Part shown: positions 23,196 to 36,240 of the stretch, in pieces
Position numbering within the stretch: position 1 is the stretch's first letter
Layout: each line of letters opens with the position of its first letter
Origin: Selaginella tamariscina
Lineage: Eukaryota; Streptophyta; Lycopodiopsida; Selaginellales; Selaginellaceae
NCBI GenBank assembly: GCA_003024785.1
Contig: PUQB01000019.1
Span: forward strand, 124,001 to 188,000
Direction of reading: 5' to 3'
Length of the DNA: 64,000 bases
Notes under the pieces: generated by a model
The model's database searches: none
Told to the model about the DNA's origin: nothing
Seen by the model: only the letters and a program-made list of their open reading frames with translations
Program-made: the position numbers and the translations under genes

Positions 23196-23640
23196 CTAAT
23201 TAAGTTTTTGTCTGTAGAGGTTTAAAGTGCCTCCCATTGGCGGAGCATATGTACGTAGATGTGTACTGTTACCAAAAAACCAAATAACTGTGACGTCATC
23301 ATTGTTGTTTAGTTTCCACGTGTCATAAGTAGCATCCATGGAATATTTTAGGTTCATTGCCACACACAAGTTGCCAGCTGTATAGTCAGTTATAGAAGAA
23401 CCAGAAACGTCACTCTTGCATGTTGTTAATGGATTCAGAAGTGCGCCTGTAAAATACACACACACACAGACACACGTTTGTGTATGTGTGTAGATACGTA
23501 TATATATATATATGTATATGGGCAAGAACATGAGGTTTGAATAAGAGATACTTGTAAATCAACTTCTTTTTGATTAAACCTCTGTATATAAACAAAGTAT
23601 ACCTGGTCACCAAGATAGCCTTGTCATATAATATGCATAG
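23196..23640 (-). CDS. Unknown protein, last exon plus uncertain upstream exon(s)
   Basis: I do not recognise this gene. On the minus strand an acceptor at about 23450 (TTTTACAG) is followed by an open exon of about 250 bp, from ALLNPLTTCKSD through GNLCVAMNLKYSM and VIWFFGNSTHLRTYAPPMG to NLYRQKLN and a stop at 23196-23198. The intron before it is the usual CA/TG-rich kind. Composition is normal protein, with two cysteines and no repeats. The start and earlier exons cannot be fixed; the stretch to about 23640 may hold one. The stop lies only 13 bp from that of the EPF-like gene, so the 3' ends must overlap if both are expressed. Confidence 0.4.
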
Positions 23641-24235
23641 AACATGGTGTGTGTGGGATGAACTTTATTTTATAGGTTGGATTTAGCATGGTAATTACTA
23701 CCACTTAAATATAGGTTAAGGGTACATTAATTTTTAACCATTTTATCAGTTAAAACTGATAATTTTTTTAAATGCCAGTTCAAAAATATTATTTTTTAAG
23801 AATATTCGAAATATACTGGTATATATTGGTAATTTTACTGTTCGAATTTTATGCCACGTCTGTTCTAGAATGGTCGATACACGTGCTTTCTCTGGCCTAT
23901 TAAATTCGTGAGTTACTAAACCTTATAAGAAATTACTAATATGCATTAATTCCATAATTGGAAATTACATATTTATATATATAAAAAGTTAGATCATCAC
24001 CTAAGTAAAAGTTTAGTAAATATTTTAATTACCTCAAAATTTTATTCAAGTCTCTAGTATGATATTTGAGGGATATATATATATTTAAAAATTGTTTTGA
24101 GATTACGATGCTTTTATGATATCTATATAAAGTGCTCACCCAATTTGGTGAGTTCAATTTTATGAAAAACTAATTATTTTAACAAATTAATAAAGTTTGA
24201 CAAATAATTATAATTATTCTTTATTCTGACTGTTA
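23641..24235. other. AT-rich spacer
   Basis: There is no coding signal. A short hairpin-like stretch (TCAGTTAAAACTGATAA) lies near 23746. It borders the retroelement fossil starting at about 24236. Confidence 0.6.
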
Positions 24236-27200
24236 CGTTCCTAGCCGTTGAACAACTTGCTTAGAGAAAAACATTAATAGAGGCCCAGTTAACCAACCAC
24301 CTTTAAAACCCCTTCACGGGACTTACCCCTGAGCCCTACATAGGTTTTTTACGTCCTAGTTCGTTAGGGTTATATGTCCCTAAACCAATTTAGGGACCAC
24401 GACTTCCCCCAGAAAGAAAACAGGGATTGTTGGCTTTTTCTTAATGACATCACATTTCTTTGTCTTCAGATCTGTCATCCCCGCACTGCTAAAGCCGAGA
24501 TGAGTCTACCTTAGTCTCATTTCACATGAGTTGCTTCAACTGGTTGACGTGAAACACACGATGAAACTTCATGTTAGAGTTTTTACTTGTGCCACAAAGG
24601 CGGCTTGCCAAGTGTCAACCCTGGAATCCCCACGGAATCTGGTAAAATAACCTTTATTAGGAACCCAAGCCCTAGGAACTCAAATCCCTAGCTGACTAAG
24701 TCCACGAACGAGACTCACCTTGTGAATCAGGATACACTAACTAGCCGAGCTTTAGGTGTCGTTCCTAGCTTGGTGTGGTTGAGGCGGCCGAAGCAAGGCC
24801 TCAACCACTAGTTTTTGTAGAACGTGAACTCGGGCAATGCCTTTGAGCTTGCGGATAGGTTTTCAGACCAAAGAATCTGACTAACTCCTTGGAAGTGACG
24901 TGCCCCTATCTCAAAGGCAAGATCTTGCATAAGGATAGTCTAACCCTAGGGTGGGTTGTACCCCTATTGTGTGGAAGTTTGGGCGGCACAATGGAGGGTT
25001 GCACCTTGATGACACAAGCTTAATTTGCACCAGTAGGAGGTTAATGAGTTCTCTTTTGAACCCAAGAAGCCTCATTACATATACTCTACCTTATTTATGT
25101 GACAGACTCCCCTCCCCTGTTTACCTAAGTGAGTAAGTGGGCTGGCACGAAAATGCCAGCCCTTAGAGAAAATAGTTGTCCTAACCTAACCCCTAGGGGA
25201 GGGCATGGGGTTAAGGCAACCCTAGGGTTAGGTCAAGCCTAGGGGTGTCCCTAACCCTTATTTTGACAAGTTATACTTTGCAAAGAACCCTAACCTGGAA
25301 CATCAAACTGGGGGAGAGTTTCTAGAAGGTAAGTTCTAGCTTCGCCTAGAGTTTCCTGCAAATACCTAATGACACTCGGCCGAACCATCATTAGATACCC
25401 AAGTGTACTAAATGGGCCTGTTTTCTACTACATCTAGGGTTTGTCACACAACTCGGTAAGTAACAACAGTCAAACCCCAAAGTAAAGGGTCGAGTCATAA
25501 TAAAAACTATGACACTTCAACCCTTCAGGCAACTACAGTCAGTACGCAACCCTCCCAATGGGTTCCAAAATATTGTATGGGCCTAAACATTGCAAAGAAA
25601 GTGTACTGCTCTTCCCGCTCTTCAAGGCGTCAATCGCTTTTCGTCTTAGAACGTTGGGAAAAGTCACACACATAGTCCTCTCCCTCATGAAACTCTCAAA
25701 AGCTCCTCTTCTCATTTGCACATCAAACTGCCCGATTGCAAATTCCACTTGCACAATGCAAATATCTCATCCAGCTCACTCGCTAGATCCTTAGCTTCTG
25801 CATTCACATTCTTTAGTGCAACATCGCTCACCAGCCCCAACTCAAAGGTTGTCTTAGGTACTTGACCACTCATCACATAAAACAGTGTCATCTTTGTGCC
25901 ATTGTATCCTCGACCACTTGGTTAACTCTCTCAATTTGGCCATCTGTCTCAGGATGATCACCATTGTTTAACTTGAGCTCGATGTTCATCTACTTTGCAA
26001 AGCCTCTCCACACATAAGCAATGAACTTCATATCCCTATCGCTAACAATCTCATTCGACAAACCAAAACCTGGAAACACATGTTCTAGATAAACCAATAC
26101 CAATTCCATAGGAGGAATAAGGCGTACATACTTCGTCAGCTGGTTGACTAGTACCCACACCTGCTCATTCTGCTGTTGAGTCCAAGGCAAATAGGTGATC
26201 AAGTCCATTAAGATGTTGCTCCATCACTTTTGAGGGATAGGCAATAGCTCCAACAAACCTAAAGGTTTCACACGTGGCACCTTCACTTGCTGACAAGTCC
26301 TGCACGTTTGCTATTTATTCTAGAATGTTCGACTTTATGTTTTCCCAATAGAACCTTTGCTTGATCAACTCATACATCTTCCTCCCTCCAAAGTGTCCTT
26401 CCTACCTGGGCCAATCGTGATAGGAATTCAAGACCTACCGTATCAAGACGTTCAATCGAGGAAGATAAACTCGGCCTTTATAATAGAGCATGCCATCTTC
26501 AAGCAAGAAGGGATATTAAACATGAAGACGCTTCTCTTGAGCAGTCGAATCCTGAGCTTGGACTTGCAACACCATTTGATAAAATTCATTGACAACTTGG
26601 GTCAAAGTCAAGCACATCTTCGACTAAAATGTGTCCACAACAATTGAGACAACACATCCGCAACCATGTTTCCTTTCCATGCTTGTGCATGATTGGAAAA
26701 GGACCAAATTCCGAGCTTGACCATCCACTGAGCTTGTCGAGTATTCAATTTTGGCCGAGTAAACAAGTAGGCCAACAACTTGTGATTTGTGAATACTGTA
26801 AAGTAAGCCCCAAAAAGATAATGTTGCCAGAGCCTAAGTGCATGCATAATCACCAACAACTTTTGCTCATACATGGAATACTTCTGCTCAGTAGGATTCA
26901 AATTCCAACTCTTATAAGCCACTGGATGTCCTTCCTGCAAGAGCATGTCGCCAATAATGAGGTTGCTAGCATTGCACATTACTTCATAAGGAAGACTTAG
27001 ATCAACAATCCCTAACACCGGTGCTGAAGCCAATGGATGCTGAAAACTACTATCTTGAGCCAATTTCATTTGAAAGCAACCAATTTCATTAGAAGCTGTG
27101 TCACCTTAAGGAATGGCAACATTGGCAAAAGCCTTAACAATCTTATGGAAATACTTGACCATACCTAGAAACATCCACAACTTAGACACTTCATATGGAC

Positions 27201-29350
27201 CAGCCACTGTTGGACCACTACCACCTTTTTAGGGTCCACTTTGATGCCACGATATGCCCCAAATACTCCTCCCCCTAAGCAAAGATGCACTTGCTTTTCT
27301 TAGCATACAACTTGTGATTACACAACAATTGCAGCACCTTTCGCAAATGCACTTTGATGCTCATCCAAATTCGCACTATAGATGAGAATACCATCCAGGA
27401 AGATGATCAAAAAGTCATTTAGATACTTGTAGAAGACTTGCTTCATCAACCTCGTAGGAGGCAACCCTTGTGGCAATTCTTAAGGGAACACATCCGCAAA
27501 TTCCTCCAGCTCAACTTCCACAAGATGCTCATCACAAAGTGTAGAATTGCTATTTAACACCTTGATATACATTAGAAACATCTGATCCACTTTCTTCCTC
27601 ATAACGTGCTTTAATGTTGTAGCAAACAACATACGACAAGGACTTTTCACACCTTCACCAAACCATGCAACCTTCTCCCCTCGAGTTCTAGCTCGCCAAG
27701 AAATTTGTGCATCCACTTTCTCGAGCTAAGACATTCCAAGGATGAAGTTTTATCGTTTGAGATTCGTAAGATAAAATGTCTCCTCTAGCTGAGTCTTCTT
27801 GATGGTTAGTGGCACATTCTCAACACATGCACTCCAGCCCTATGTAGCAGTCGTTGCTCCCTCAATCTTGTACGGATGCATGGCCGTCATACTCAGATTG
27901 AGCTCCTCCACCAACTTCGCCGACACAAAGTTGTCCGAATTGGCATTGTCTACTAGAACGCTCACCATATGGTCTCCCAAGAGTCCATGCAACAGATCAC
28001 TTGGCTTGAACAAGGCTGCTCTTTTGACTTGTTCTAGATGTAATTCAATTGTCGAGTTATTATCAAAAGAACTTCTTTCTTGCTTTTGCATGAGCCAAAT
28101 CAATAGTAGTGTGCTCTACCTCATTTAGTTTCTTCACCATCTCCTTCTTCTGAATTGCCCTAGCCGCTAGGCTTAGAGTGACCAATGTTACCACCCTTCT
28201 ATGACTTTGAACAGTTCCTTCGTGTGTGACGTGCTTCTCTGTAGTTGAAATACTTAAATGGTTTCATGATGTCTTCTTCTACCCCTTTCTAGCATGCCAA
28301 AAATCCTATGACACCACATACTTTAGACGTTTGGAAGATTCACCTAGGATAGGAGAAGAACTGCATTCATGCCACTTGTGACTGAATGATCCTCCATGTG
28401 TTTATAGCTCTTGTGCATAGTCGAACAAACCCTCAAGATCCTTAGTTTAGACATGTGCATTGAGATGCTTTCACATATTCTTGCTTCAAAGACCATTGAT
28501 AAAGTAATCCTTCTGGAGGTTGATGGGTAAATCTGGGCACATAGACAAGTAACTTACTCAGCTTCTTGATGTAGGTCTCCAAACTTATATCCCTCATCTA
28601 TTAAAAGTGCCAAAGATCCACTTGAGCATGCAAGGCATTATACATTGGTGCAAACTCCTTGAACAACTGCTCAAACTTGGCTAGTGATGCAATTGCCAAT
28701 TGAGTTACCACATGCTGATTCTAAATGCGTGTCAGCCATTGCAAAGCTTGATCCTTCAAAGCCACTTCTAGAGCAATGAGAGCCGACCCCTCATCAACAA
28801 ACTTCCTAGCTATCGCCATCCAATTAATTACTTCATCAGCATGACCTTCCTTGTTGAATTCCAACCACAAAGCCTTTCAAGAACATGGTTGTGATTCCCT
28901 TGAGAACCACTCTCCAAAACGTCCAAATGTCCATGTACATCATCTGCGAGTTGGTTGAGGTTCAAATTCAGCATTTGAATCTCCTAGACCAAGTTGGATG
29001 AACTCTATGTCCTTAGGAGGATACTCCCCATCCTGGTAATGCCCATCATCTTTGTAATGCAGTTTAGACATAGCCATGCTCCCTAAGTTGCTGAACAACT
29101 CGCTTAGAGAAAAGCACCAATAGAGGCCTAGCTAACCACCCAACCTTGAAACCCCCTACATGAGACTTATGCCTGAGCGAGCACTTGTTACTCTCTGCTC
29201 TAGACGTCCAAGGTTTGTTGAAGTCCTAGTTTGTTAGGGTATATACCATGTCTCTGCCTTTTAGGGCTAGCTCCCATAATTAGCTTAGGGGAATATATTG
29301 AGCATCGCCTTATCCATCCTTAAACCAGATTAGGGATCACGACTCCTAAC
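24236..29350 (-). mobile_element. Old Ty3/gypsy LTR retrotransposon, broken (fossil)
   Basis: Direct terminal repeats at about 24240-24415 and 29085-29345 share blocks such as TGAACAACT-GCTTAGAGAAAA and TTTGTTAGGGT. They are visibly diverged, and the right copy has an extra ~85-bp segment. Reading right to left on the minus strand: gag-like sequence just inside the right repeat (29080-28150), an aspartic protease region (28100-27840), reverse transcriptase remnants (27720-27080), RNase H (27069-26610, with a clear EQKYSMYEQKLL block), integrase (26560-25900, with a VSDRD block) and an integrase C-terminal part (25755-25540). That order is Ty3/gypsy. It is thoroughly broken, with very many disruptions, and old judging from the repeats. 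Confidence 0.85.
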
Positions 29351-29870
29351 ACTGGCTTTAGAACATTGTGCACTAACTCTAAAATATTCTACACAAAGGT
29401 ACGTCCACATAAGAGTAATGCAAAATGTTGTTTATTAGTAACCATTAGAAAATGTTTGAAATGAATGCGTTGGACGTTTTGCAAATATATATTTATATAA
29501 AGCTATTTTTTTTTTTTTTTGTTAAATTTCTATTTCAAAATAAAGTAAAATACATGTATTTTAAATGTAAAACTTTTAAGACAATAATATAGTCAATATG
29601 GTTATATCAATATATTAATATACATTATGTAAAAAGTGTATACAAATGTAAATGCATAAGTATATAACATATTTAAAGCGCACATATGAATATTCATATC
29701 GCTCATTTGTCTATATAAGTCATCCCTTGTATATGTGTGTCTCTCTCTCTCATATAGATAGTGTATATATTGATACCAAGAAATACAGCCAAGCTAATAG
29801 ATATTGGGTAGTTCCAAATTATCTTATAAGCTATAAGGGTTTCATTTGTGTGGGATAATTTTGAATGGTG
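29351..29870. other. AT-rich spacer between transposon fossils
   Basis: No coding signal; T-rich and TA-rich runs with a short CT tract at about 29741-29752. Confidence 0.6.
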
Positions 29871-31435
29871 GTCATCAAGAAGTTAGTGGTAATGTCCAAA
29901 TAATTGATGTTCACAACCTCAATCTCTCAAATCGAGTCTATTCACCACTTCCTCCCTTCTTAAACGATTCAAAGGCGCCGGTCATGGGTTGGAGGTGGTA
30001 AAGGTTGTTATGGAAGACCCATTGTCTTAATCCTTGAACCACCATTTAATTTAGTCCTTTTACTTCATATGTGTCAGTAGTGAGATCCACATTTGCAAGA
30101 TCTACTGGAGACATAATATTAACTCGTAGTGCCTCATTCTAATAAACAATTGAGTTATCACCTTTTGAGTCGATCTAAAGAGGGTGTTTCAAATAACCTT
30201 GTAACCATCCATATAGTTCTATGCATTGAGTGGTGAATGTTATGAAATGAGTATATCTGTACAAAATTTCATCCTCGTATCCTAGTGTCTTGTCCGATTT
30301 TTGGCATGTGCATTCTGGGTCATTATGGATTCCTTTCTTGACTGGTCTATATCCATGATTGTTTTTCTTTTTGCTTTGAAGGTGTTGTCTTTTACCTAGA
30401 TGATGCCCTAACTTAGCTTCATTTTGGATGTTGGGTTGTTGTTTTCTTGTTTTTGATGGAAGGGGTGGTTTCTCTTTTTCTTGTTAGGTTGGATTGGCTT
30501 TTTTTTAGCATCGTGATACACATCTTCATCCTAATGATCTTTATTGTTGTTTGTTGCCTCTTCATCCTCATCATTGCCATCACTCTCTTATATCTTCTTG
30601 GATGGTATAATCACTATCTATTTCACATAGTAAAACATTTTATTATCCAAATCATTGCTTACAACATGCCTTCCATATTTTATGCCTTAATTCATAATTT
30701 CTACTTTTCATGCCACCTTTTGCATCTACCCTTAGATAGTTCAATGCAATGCCACCAAGATTTTGCCTTATCCACCGTGAATTGTTGCGCTCACAGTACC
30801 TTCCTCATTTTCCTACTTAGGCCTCTATTTCATATCAAAATCAATCCTCCAGGACTATATAATCCCAGTGTCCCACCACTAATGGCTTATTCGATTTGAT
30901 TTACTCAAATGCCCACACCATTAACTTCCCCATTGGAAAGACTCCATTTCATTTAGAGTAAAAATCTCCAATACTCGACTCCTCCTTTTGTTCCTTCTGC
31001 CACTATGGTCTTTCAACCACTTTTATGCTTGGAATTCACCTTTTTGAATTCAAAGTTTGAGGTTTGACTTTCAGTTCCTCAATCTTTTCATTGACGTCGA
31101 TAAGCTGTACACTCAACTCATTCATGCCCTCCACGAGGGTTGTTGCCATCCATCATCATCTAAGCTTAGACTTTTGTTTCTTGGGTTTTAACTCCTTCGA
31201 CTTAAACTCCTTAGGTTTTGCCTTGGCTTTCCTTTGATCACTGGCTTTAACTCATCTTTGCTCTCATATGCACTGCTCCCTTCATTGCTCTTTCTTCTAG
31301 AACTCATCATAACCACTACTTGTTACTCCCAAGTATGCTCAAGAAACAACACCCATGGAACTGCAAGTTCCTATGCAATTAAGAAACTTAATTAACCACA
31401 ATGTTATGCTTCAGTACCATTGTTAGAGTTCTTAC
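29870..31435 (-). mobile_element. Gag-like remnant of another LTR retrotransposon (fossil)
   Basis: The minus strand reads like a plant Ty3/gypsy gag region. It begins near 31315 with a Ser/Arg/Lys-rich stretch (MSSRRKSNEG), and a Met-tRNA-like primer-binding sequence (TGGTACTGAAGC) lies at about 31415-31404, just upstream. No LTR pair or pol domain was recognised. The right side is cut off by the next element at about 31435. It is badly broken and old. Confidence 0.45.
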
Positions 31436-34400
31436 CTAGTGCCACATGGAGTGTCGCCACGTAAGCACTTTTGTGAGAAAATAGGTTGCTCGACTTGGGG
31501 AGTTCACTTTTACCAGGCTGTATGCCATAGGAGTGTGTATGGCCTGGGGTTTAATTTGACCTTTTCTGACTGTTTAGGTTTGGGTGGGGTTAACAGTTTT
31601 CTTAAAAAATTTATTTTTACGGCTTGGGGTTAGCCCATTAGGGTATGTAGGTATGGCTTAGGGAGTGTTGAGTGTAGCCGGATCAGCAGTGCAGTAGATG
31701 GGACATAATTGTCCATTTGCTTGAAGAGGATAGAGAGAGTAGTGGCCTTGGGTTTATGAGAAGTTCAAGTGATTTAACCTATTCTCAGATCCGCAGGGAA
31801 ATCAATGAGGATGAGATCCCTAGCCTGATGGGCAATTGCTGGTCATTCTTGGCCTAGAGAATTTGGCATTGATAGAGAAACAAGAGAGATACTGTTGCCG
31901 TGAAAATGAGGTTTTGATTCATGTGGAGCAGGTGCAATCAAATGGTTAGGCCCTAGCGCTTTCGGAGAGGTTGAGAGTGCTAGCATTGCTGGTGTTGCTG
32001 CTCTTTGAAGTTTGGGGAGTTCTTTCATGTCGGTCTGCACTTGAAGCTTGGACTGAAGCTCACATATGAGTGGAAAAGTCGTTTAGACAAAACAAGAAGC
32101 TGTGAGAACAAGGCAGGGATGATCATTTGAGTTGTTCTCCTACGACAAGGATGGCGAGCTTGTGTTCGGGATTTTTGCTACGAGTGTAGTGAGCCTTACA
32201 GGAAAGGGGTGAAGGACTCGTGCTACAATTTGTTGTCAAACATTGTGCATGTCCCAAGCATGGAGAAAATATGAGGAAGAGAAAGCTGGGAGGAGCCTGA
32301 ATCTTGACGATGTGGCTAAAGCGGGGCCTGAAGCAGCTGAGGGTGGGGAAGGAGTTCTCTCTGATGTGGTGGAGAAGTTGAGTCAAACTCTGGAGTTAAG
32401 TTCACCGGAGTGTTTTGGTTTAAGGACAAAAACCCCCGTTAGAGTGTGTGTTTGTGGGAAGTTGGTGCCCATGTTTGCAAAGGGCAGCTTGGAGAACAAT
32501 CTCACTCAGCAATCATGTCAAGCAAGAATCGACGAGGTCGAGATGGTGCCCTGGAGCCTGCCGCCAAGCAAGAAGCAACGAACAAACGAGCTCCACTTAA
32601 AAAAACAAGGAACTCTCTTATCTTTTGTCGTGAAAGGTTAGTTTTTATTTTTGGTTTCATTTATTTTTTATTCCTATGATTAAGTTATATTCTAAAATTA
32701 TAAATATTTTTTCAGGGACTGGGAATGGAGCAGAAGCAGCTCATGCAACACCATCGAATAGCTCATGTAGCCACAATAAGTGAAAACAATTTACCCACTT
32801 TACTTTTGAAAAATATTCTAAGAAAAATAAACATGTGTGTTCGTGTGTTCTTAGGTTCTAAAAAATATTGTCATGGGTTTGGCAAAAAAAACATGTATAT
32901 GGGTCTGTCACTTATGACCTTACGGAGTTTTTGCGTGACTCGAAGCGCGGCTCAAAGTGGTACCTAGACCCTACTACATAACAACCCTGAAGCTGGAGAT
33001 GGCCGAGAGGTGGAGGTTTCAGGCACTTTCTGGCATGATGATTGTCTACGCTCCCTAGAATCTGGAAACCAGTGCAGCAAATGTTCAACCATCCCAACTT
33101 GCCGGACTTTCGAGCTAGAGTTGCTAGATTTGCAAAATCTCAATTCAAACGAGGAGAGCGTGCTACTGTGCCCGGTATGAGAAACGACTTCATGAAAACA
33201 AAGGAGTGGCTGCAAAAAAGTCGAGTAGTTAGCTCCCAAAACTGGGATTTGTAGAAGAAAAACTTTTTTTTGCGTGTGAGGAATGTGGCTCTCTCGACTT
33301 GCTGCAAGACACTTCGAGAGACTCTACATGAATCTGCGGTTAAGAAGGACGTTGGGAAGTTTTGTCATGATAATCGAGGCCCACAAGAATGGAAAGTTTG
33401 ATGGAGAGGAGACCCTCTGGAATCTCAAGCTCGATATCGCTCAAAACCTCAATAGAGCAAAGTAGGGATTTAGATACCATGACACAACGAAGCATATCTT
33501 CCAAGTCATTTGAATCTGGGGTGGAACCCGGATGCACAACTTTCTCAAGCTCAATATGAAGGGCTCGGATATCAACTCAATAAAGAGAGCCTCACAATAG
33601 GCTTTCCGATATCGAACCGGTATCAATAATGAGAGCTTTGAAGCCATCGCCAACATCTACAAGCTGAAGATGGAGAGCTTGCAGCTTGAATTCGGGAGTG
33701 TTCCGGCAACTGTAGCTGAGGATGAGATTGCAATCAAACGAGCTGTAAGGTGGGACACCAAACATGACATTCTACTGGGGTTTTGCAGGGAAAAGCTAGA
33801 AGGTCACTCATGCAAGGAGCAATTTGAGGTGGAGGTCAGCGATGGAGAGCAGGGCTACTGCAACATGTTGAGGCTTTTGAGAGGAATGTGAAGGCCTCAT
33901 GTGAAAGGGTGTTCGTCGTGAACCTTTGCATTCAAAACTTCCAAATCTTGTTCTGGGAGTTTTGCACACTTGCAACAAGTTCAGATCACGGATGTTAGAA
34001 GACAGTGGGAGCAGATTCAGATGTTCTGGGAGAAGCACTTGCAACTAGTTCTTGGGCCTCTCATAGGTCATCCTCTAATGGTGATTCCCGCTGCTGGTTG
34101 TGCATGTTGGAGGACATGCTATAGACTTCGAATGTGTACAGGGTGCCATGGGAAGCCTGTTTCTTATCTATAGATGTGGGAGAACACGATGATCTGTGTA
34201 AGCTTCACGATTAAGACTTTATTCACAACGGGAAAAAACTTATCAACCTGCTGGATAGAGGGACGAAATCACTCTTTCTCGGAGAGCAGCTCGCTCATTT
34301 GAATGATGTTTGGGTGGATCATGGTCTTCAAGCGGGGGATGTGAGGTGAGTTGACTGCCAGAACTAGCGTAGTGCTCAGAGGATTGCGTCAAGAAAGGTT

Positions 34401-36240
34401 CAAGAGCTCCTACAAGCTTTACGAGCTCCGGAGAGCGGGAGACCTGAGAGAACTCTTGGGATGGAGGTATATCTGGATGTGGTTGCCTCCTACATCGATA
34501 TTTTTCTTTCGCTTGTGAAAAGCTTGCGGGAGAGGGTCCAATCTACTGCAAAAGTCTCATTTTTCTAAGGTAAATTTGCGTTTTGGAAAAATTATTTTTT
34601 AAATTAAATTAATTTTTTAATGTATTTTCAGGTTATGGCGGCTGTGGATAATCCGAGAGAAAAAAGGCAATCTTAAGCACAACTTTCTGAGTTGGGAGAC
34701 TTTTCTTGATGTTCAATTGTCTTGTCATTTTGTTGTGCTCTTGATAAGGTATATTTTAAAAAAATTTAAAAAATTGACAAGTTTTTATATTTTTTAATAT
34801 TTAAATTGTGATTTTTCTCAAATACTTTCGTGATTTTTATGGTAACCTCCAGTACCGCTCGCAAAGACTAGCTCTGATGTTTGTGAGAACTTCTTCTCCA
34901 AAGTTGGAGGGATGGTTCAATACGAGCGGTCCTACGACGGCAAAGATATAGTTGACAGTGCGAGAGCAATGAACCAGATTGCTGCGTATGAGGCGGTAGG
35001 CGATCTCAGATTCTCAAAGGCTCACTCAAAACAAGAAAATGTTTGGGAGGAGATGGAGATGGAGAGAGTGGGCAAGCAGGAGCTAGTTGATCTTTGGGAT
35101 CACTTTGGAGTTTCCACGGATCTGGAGATTATTCAGGCGTTGAAAGATGGACTTGCGGAGGCACAGTAGCTTTGTCAACGTGTTGGTATCCACTCTTCAA
35201 GTTCATCTACATTATCCTGGTTTGTTACTCCATGGAAGTTTAAGGACTTTATCAAGCTTTCAACTGAATGTGGTGCTGAGCCAGTTCAGGATGAGTCAGA
35301 TGAGCTTGTACAAGCTGAAGCATATCCGAAGGGTGAGAATGTGGATGAACACGAGGATGAGGAGTTGGTGGATCGCACTCAACTTCGTCACACCTTTGAT
35401 CTTATGCTAGACAACCATGACAAAGGTTCTCCATCTCCTAAAAAAGTTTCTAACGTTGTTTCTATGGATGGGAAGAAGGTTTCAAAAGCAACGTTGGTTA
35501 GCCAGTTGAACGGGAACTGTGGCTTTCTAAAGACCGGCTGACTCGTGTCAAAAACATTATTTTGGAGATGGAGGCGGGGAAGAGCTTGAATGCAACAACA
35601 ACTTTGAGCATTGGATCAGATTGCTCTCTCTAGTTCGAGAAGAAGAAGCATGCCTTGCAACATCAAAGAGCAGAAAACAGAAGACAAGAGTGAAGCTGGT
35701 ATGGTACCTCGACCGTGTTCTAAGCATGAGAAAAAGGTTGGAAATGTTTGGAGGGATACTCGTGAGAGCATCAACATGGATGATCTACCAACTTTTGCGA
35801 AAGAAGGTCAGTTGGAGTTTCTTTTCACTTACTACTGAGAGAAAGAAGTCGATGATGAAGGTAGAAGCTGGTTCTCATATGATCTACATGACGGTGTGTG
35901 AGTAGGAATCAGTAGTGTGATTGGCCTAGTGTCACTTACTTTTGATACTGATCATGAGCTTTTGATACTTTATTGTTTAGATAAAAGCTCATGGTCAAAA
36001 CTAAATGAATTTATTTTATGTAATAAATAATATCTAATTTTTTAAGAAAAAAATAAATTTTATGATTAGGGGCTATAATAAAACTTATTTTTTTAGAATG
36101 TTAAGGTTTGGGGGCTAGTAAAAAAAATTAAAATTTTAAAATATTTAAAGTTAGGGGTAATGATATACCTACTTAAACCATACTTTAGGGGGGCAAAACT
36201 AGAACTGATTTATGGTGCTAGTATACCAGAGCCATGACAA
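31436..36240 (+). mobile_element. Decayed DNA transposon-like unit carrying a spliced transposase-like gene
   Basis: The unit lies between a gag remnant on the left and another retroelement on the right; its exact ends are unresolved. Subterminal stretches near 31585-31635 and 36080-36115 look like poor inverted copies, each pairing an A/T-rich block with GTTAA and GGTTTGGG-type sequence. Its coding part is described separately (32515-35900). Several homologous-looking blocks suggest one long transposase gene with introns, which speaks for a DNA element rather than a retroelement. Confidence 0.5.
32515..35900 (+). pseudogene. Transposase-like gene, P-element-like (RNase H fold) candidate, heavily decayed
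   Basis: A probable start at 32515 (MSSKNRRGRDGALEP, then a Lys/Arg-rich stretch) is followed by an intron with GT at 32636 and TTTTCAG ending about 32716. Further introns seem to lie at 34569-34631 and after 34747. Three separated blocks resemble an RNase H-fold triad: EDEIAIKRAVRWD with GFC (DEIAI at 33721-33735), HD-x-DFIHNGKKLINLLD (about 34208-34255) and DVCENFFSKVGG (34876-34911). P-element/THAP9-like transposases show the same order (DEM-x-I, a DP-x-HL-x-K block, EN-x-F). Other readable parts are IWGGTRMHNFLKLN (~33515), DIVDSARAMNQIAAYEA (~34945) and LVSQLNG (~35495). Many stops and frame changes separate them. The family assignment is my inference; an undescribed plant family is possible. 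Confidence 0.5.

Noticed and set aside
31585-36115. Clean terminal inverted repeats for the transposase-like unit
   Set aside because: The two subterminal stretches resemble each other only loosely and no target duplication was found, so the ends are left open.
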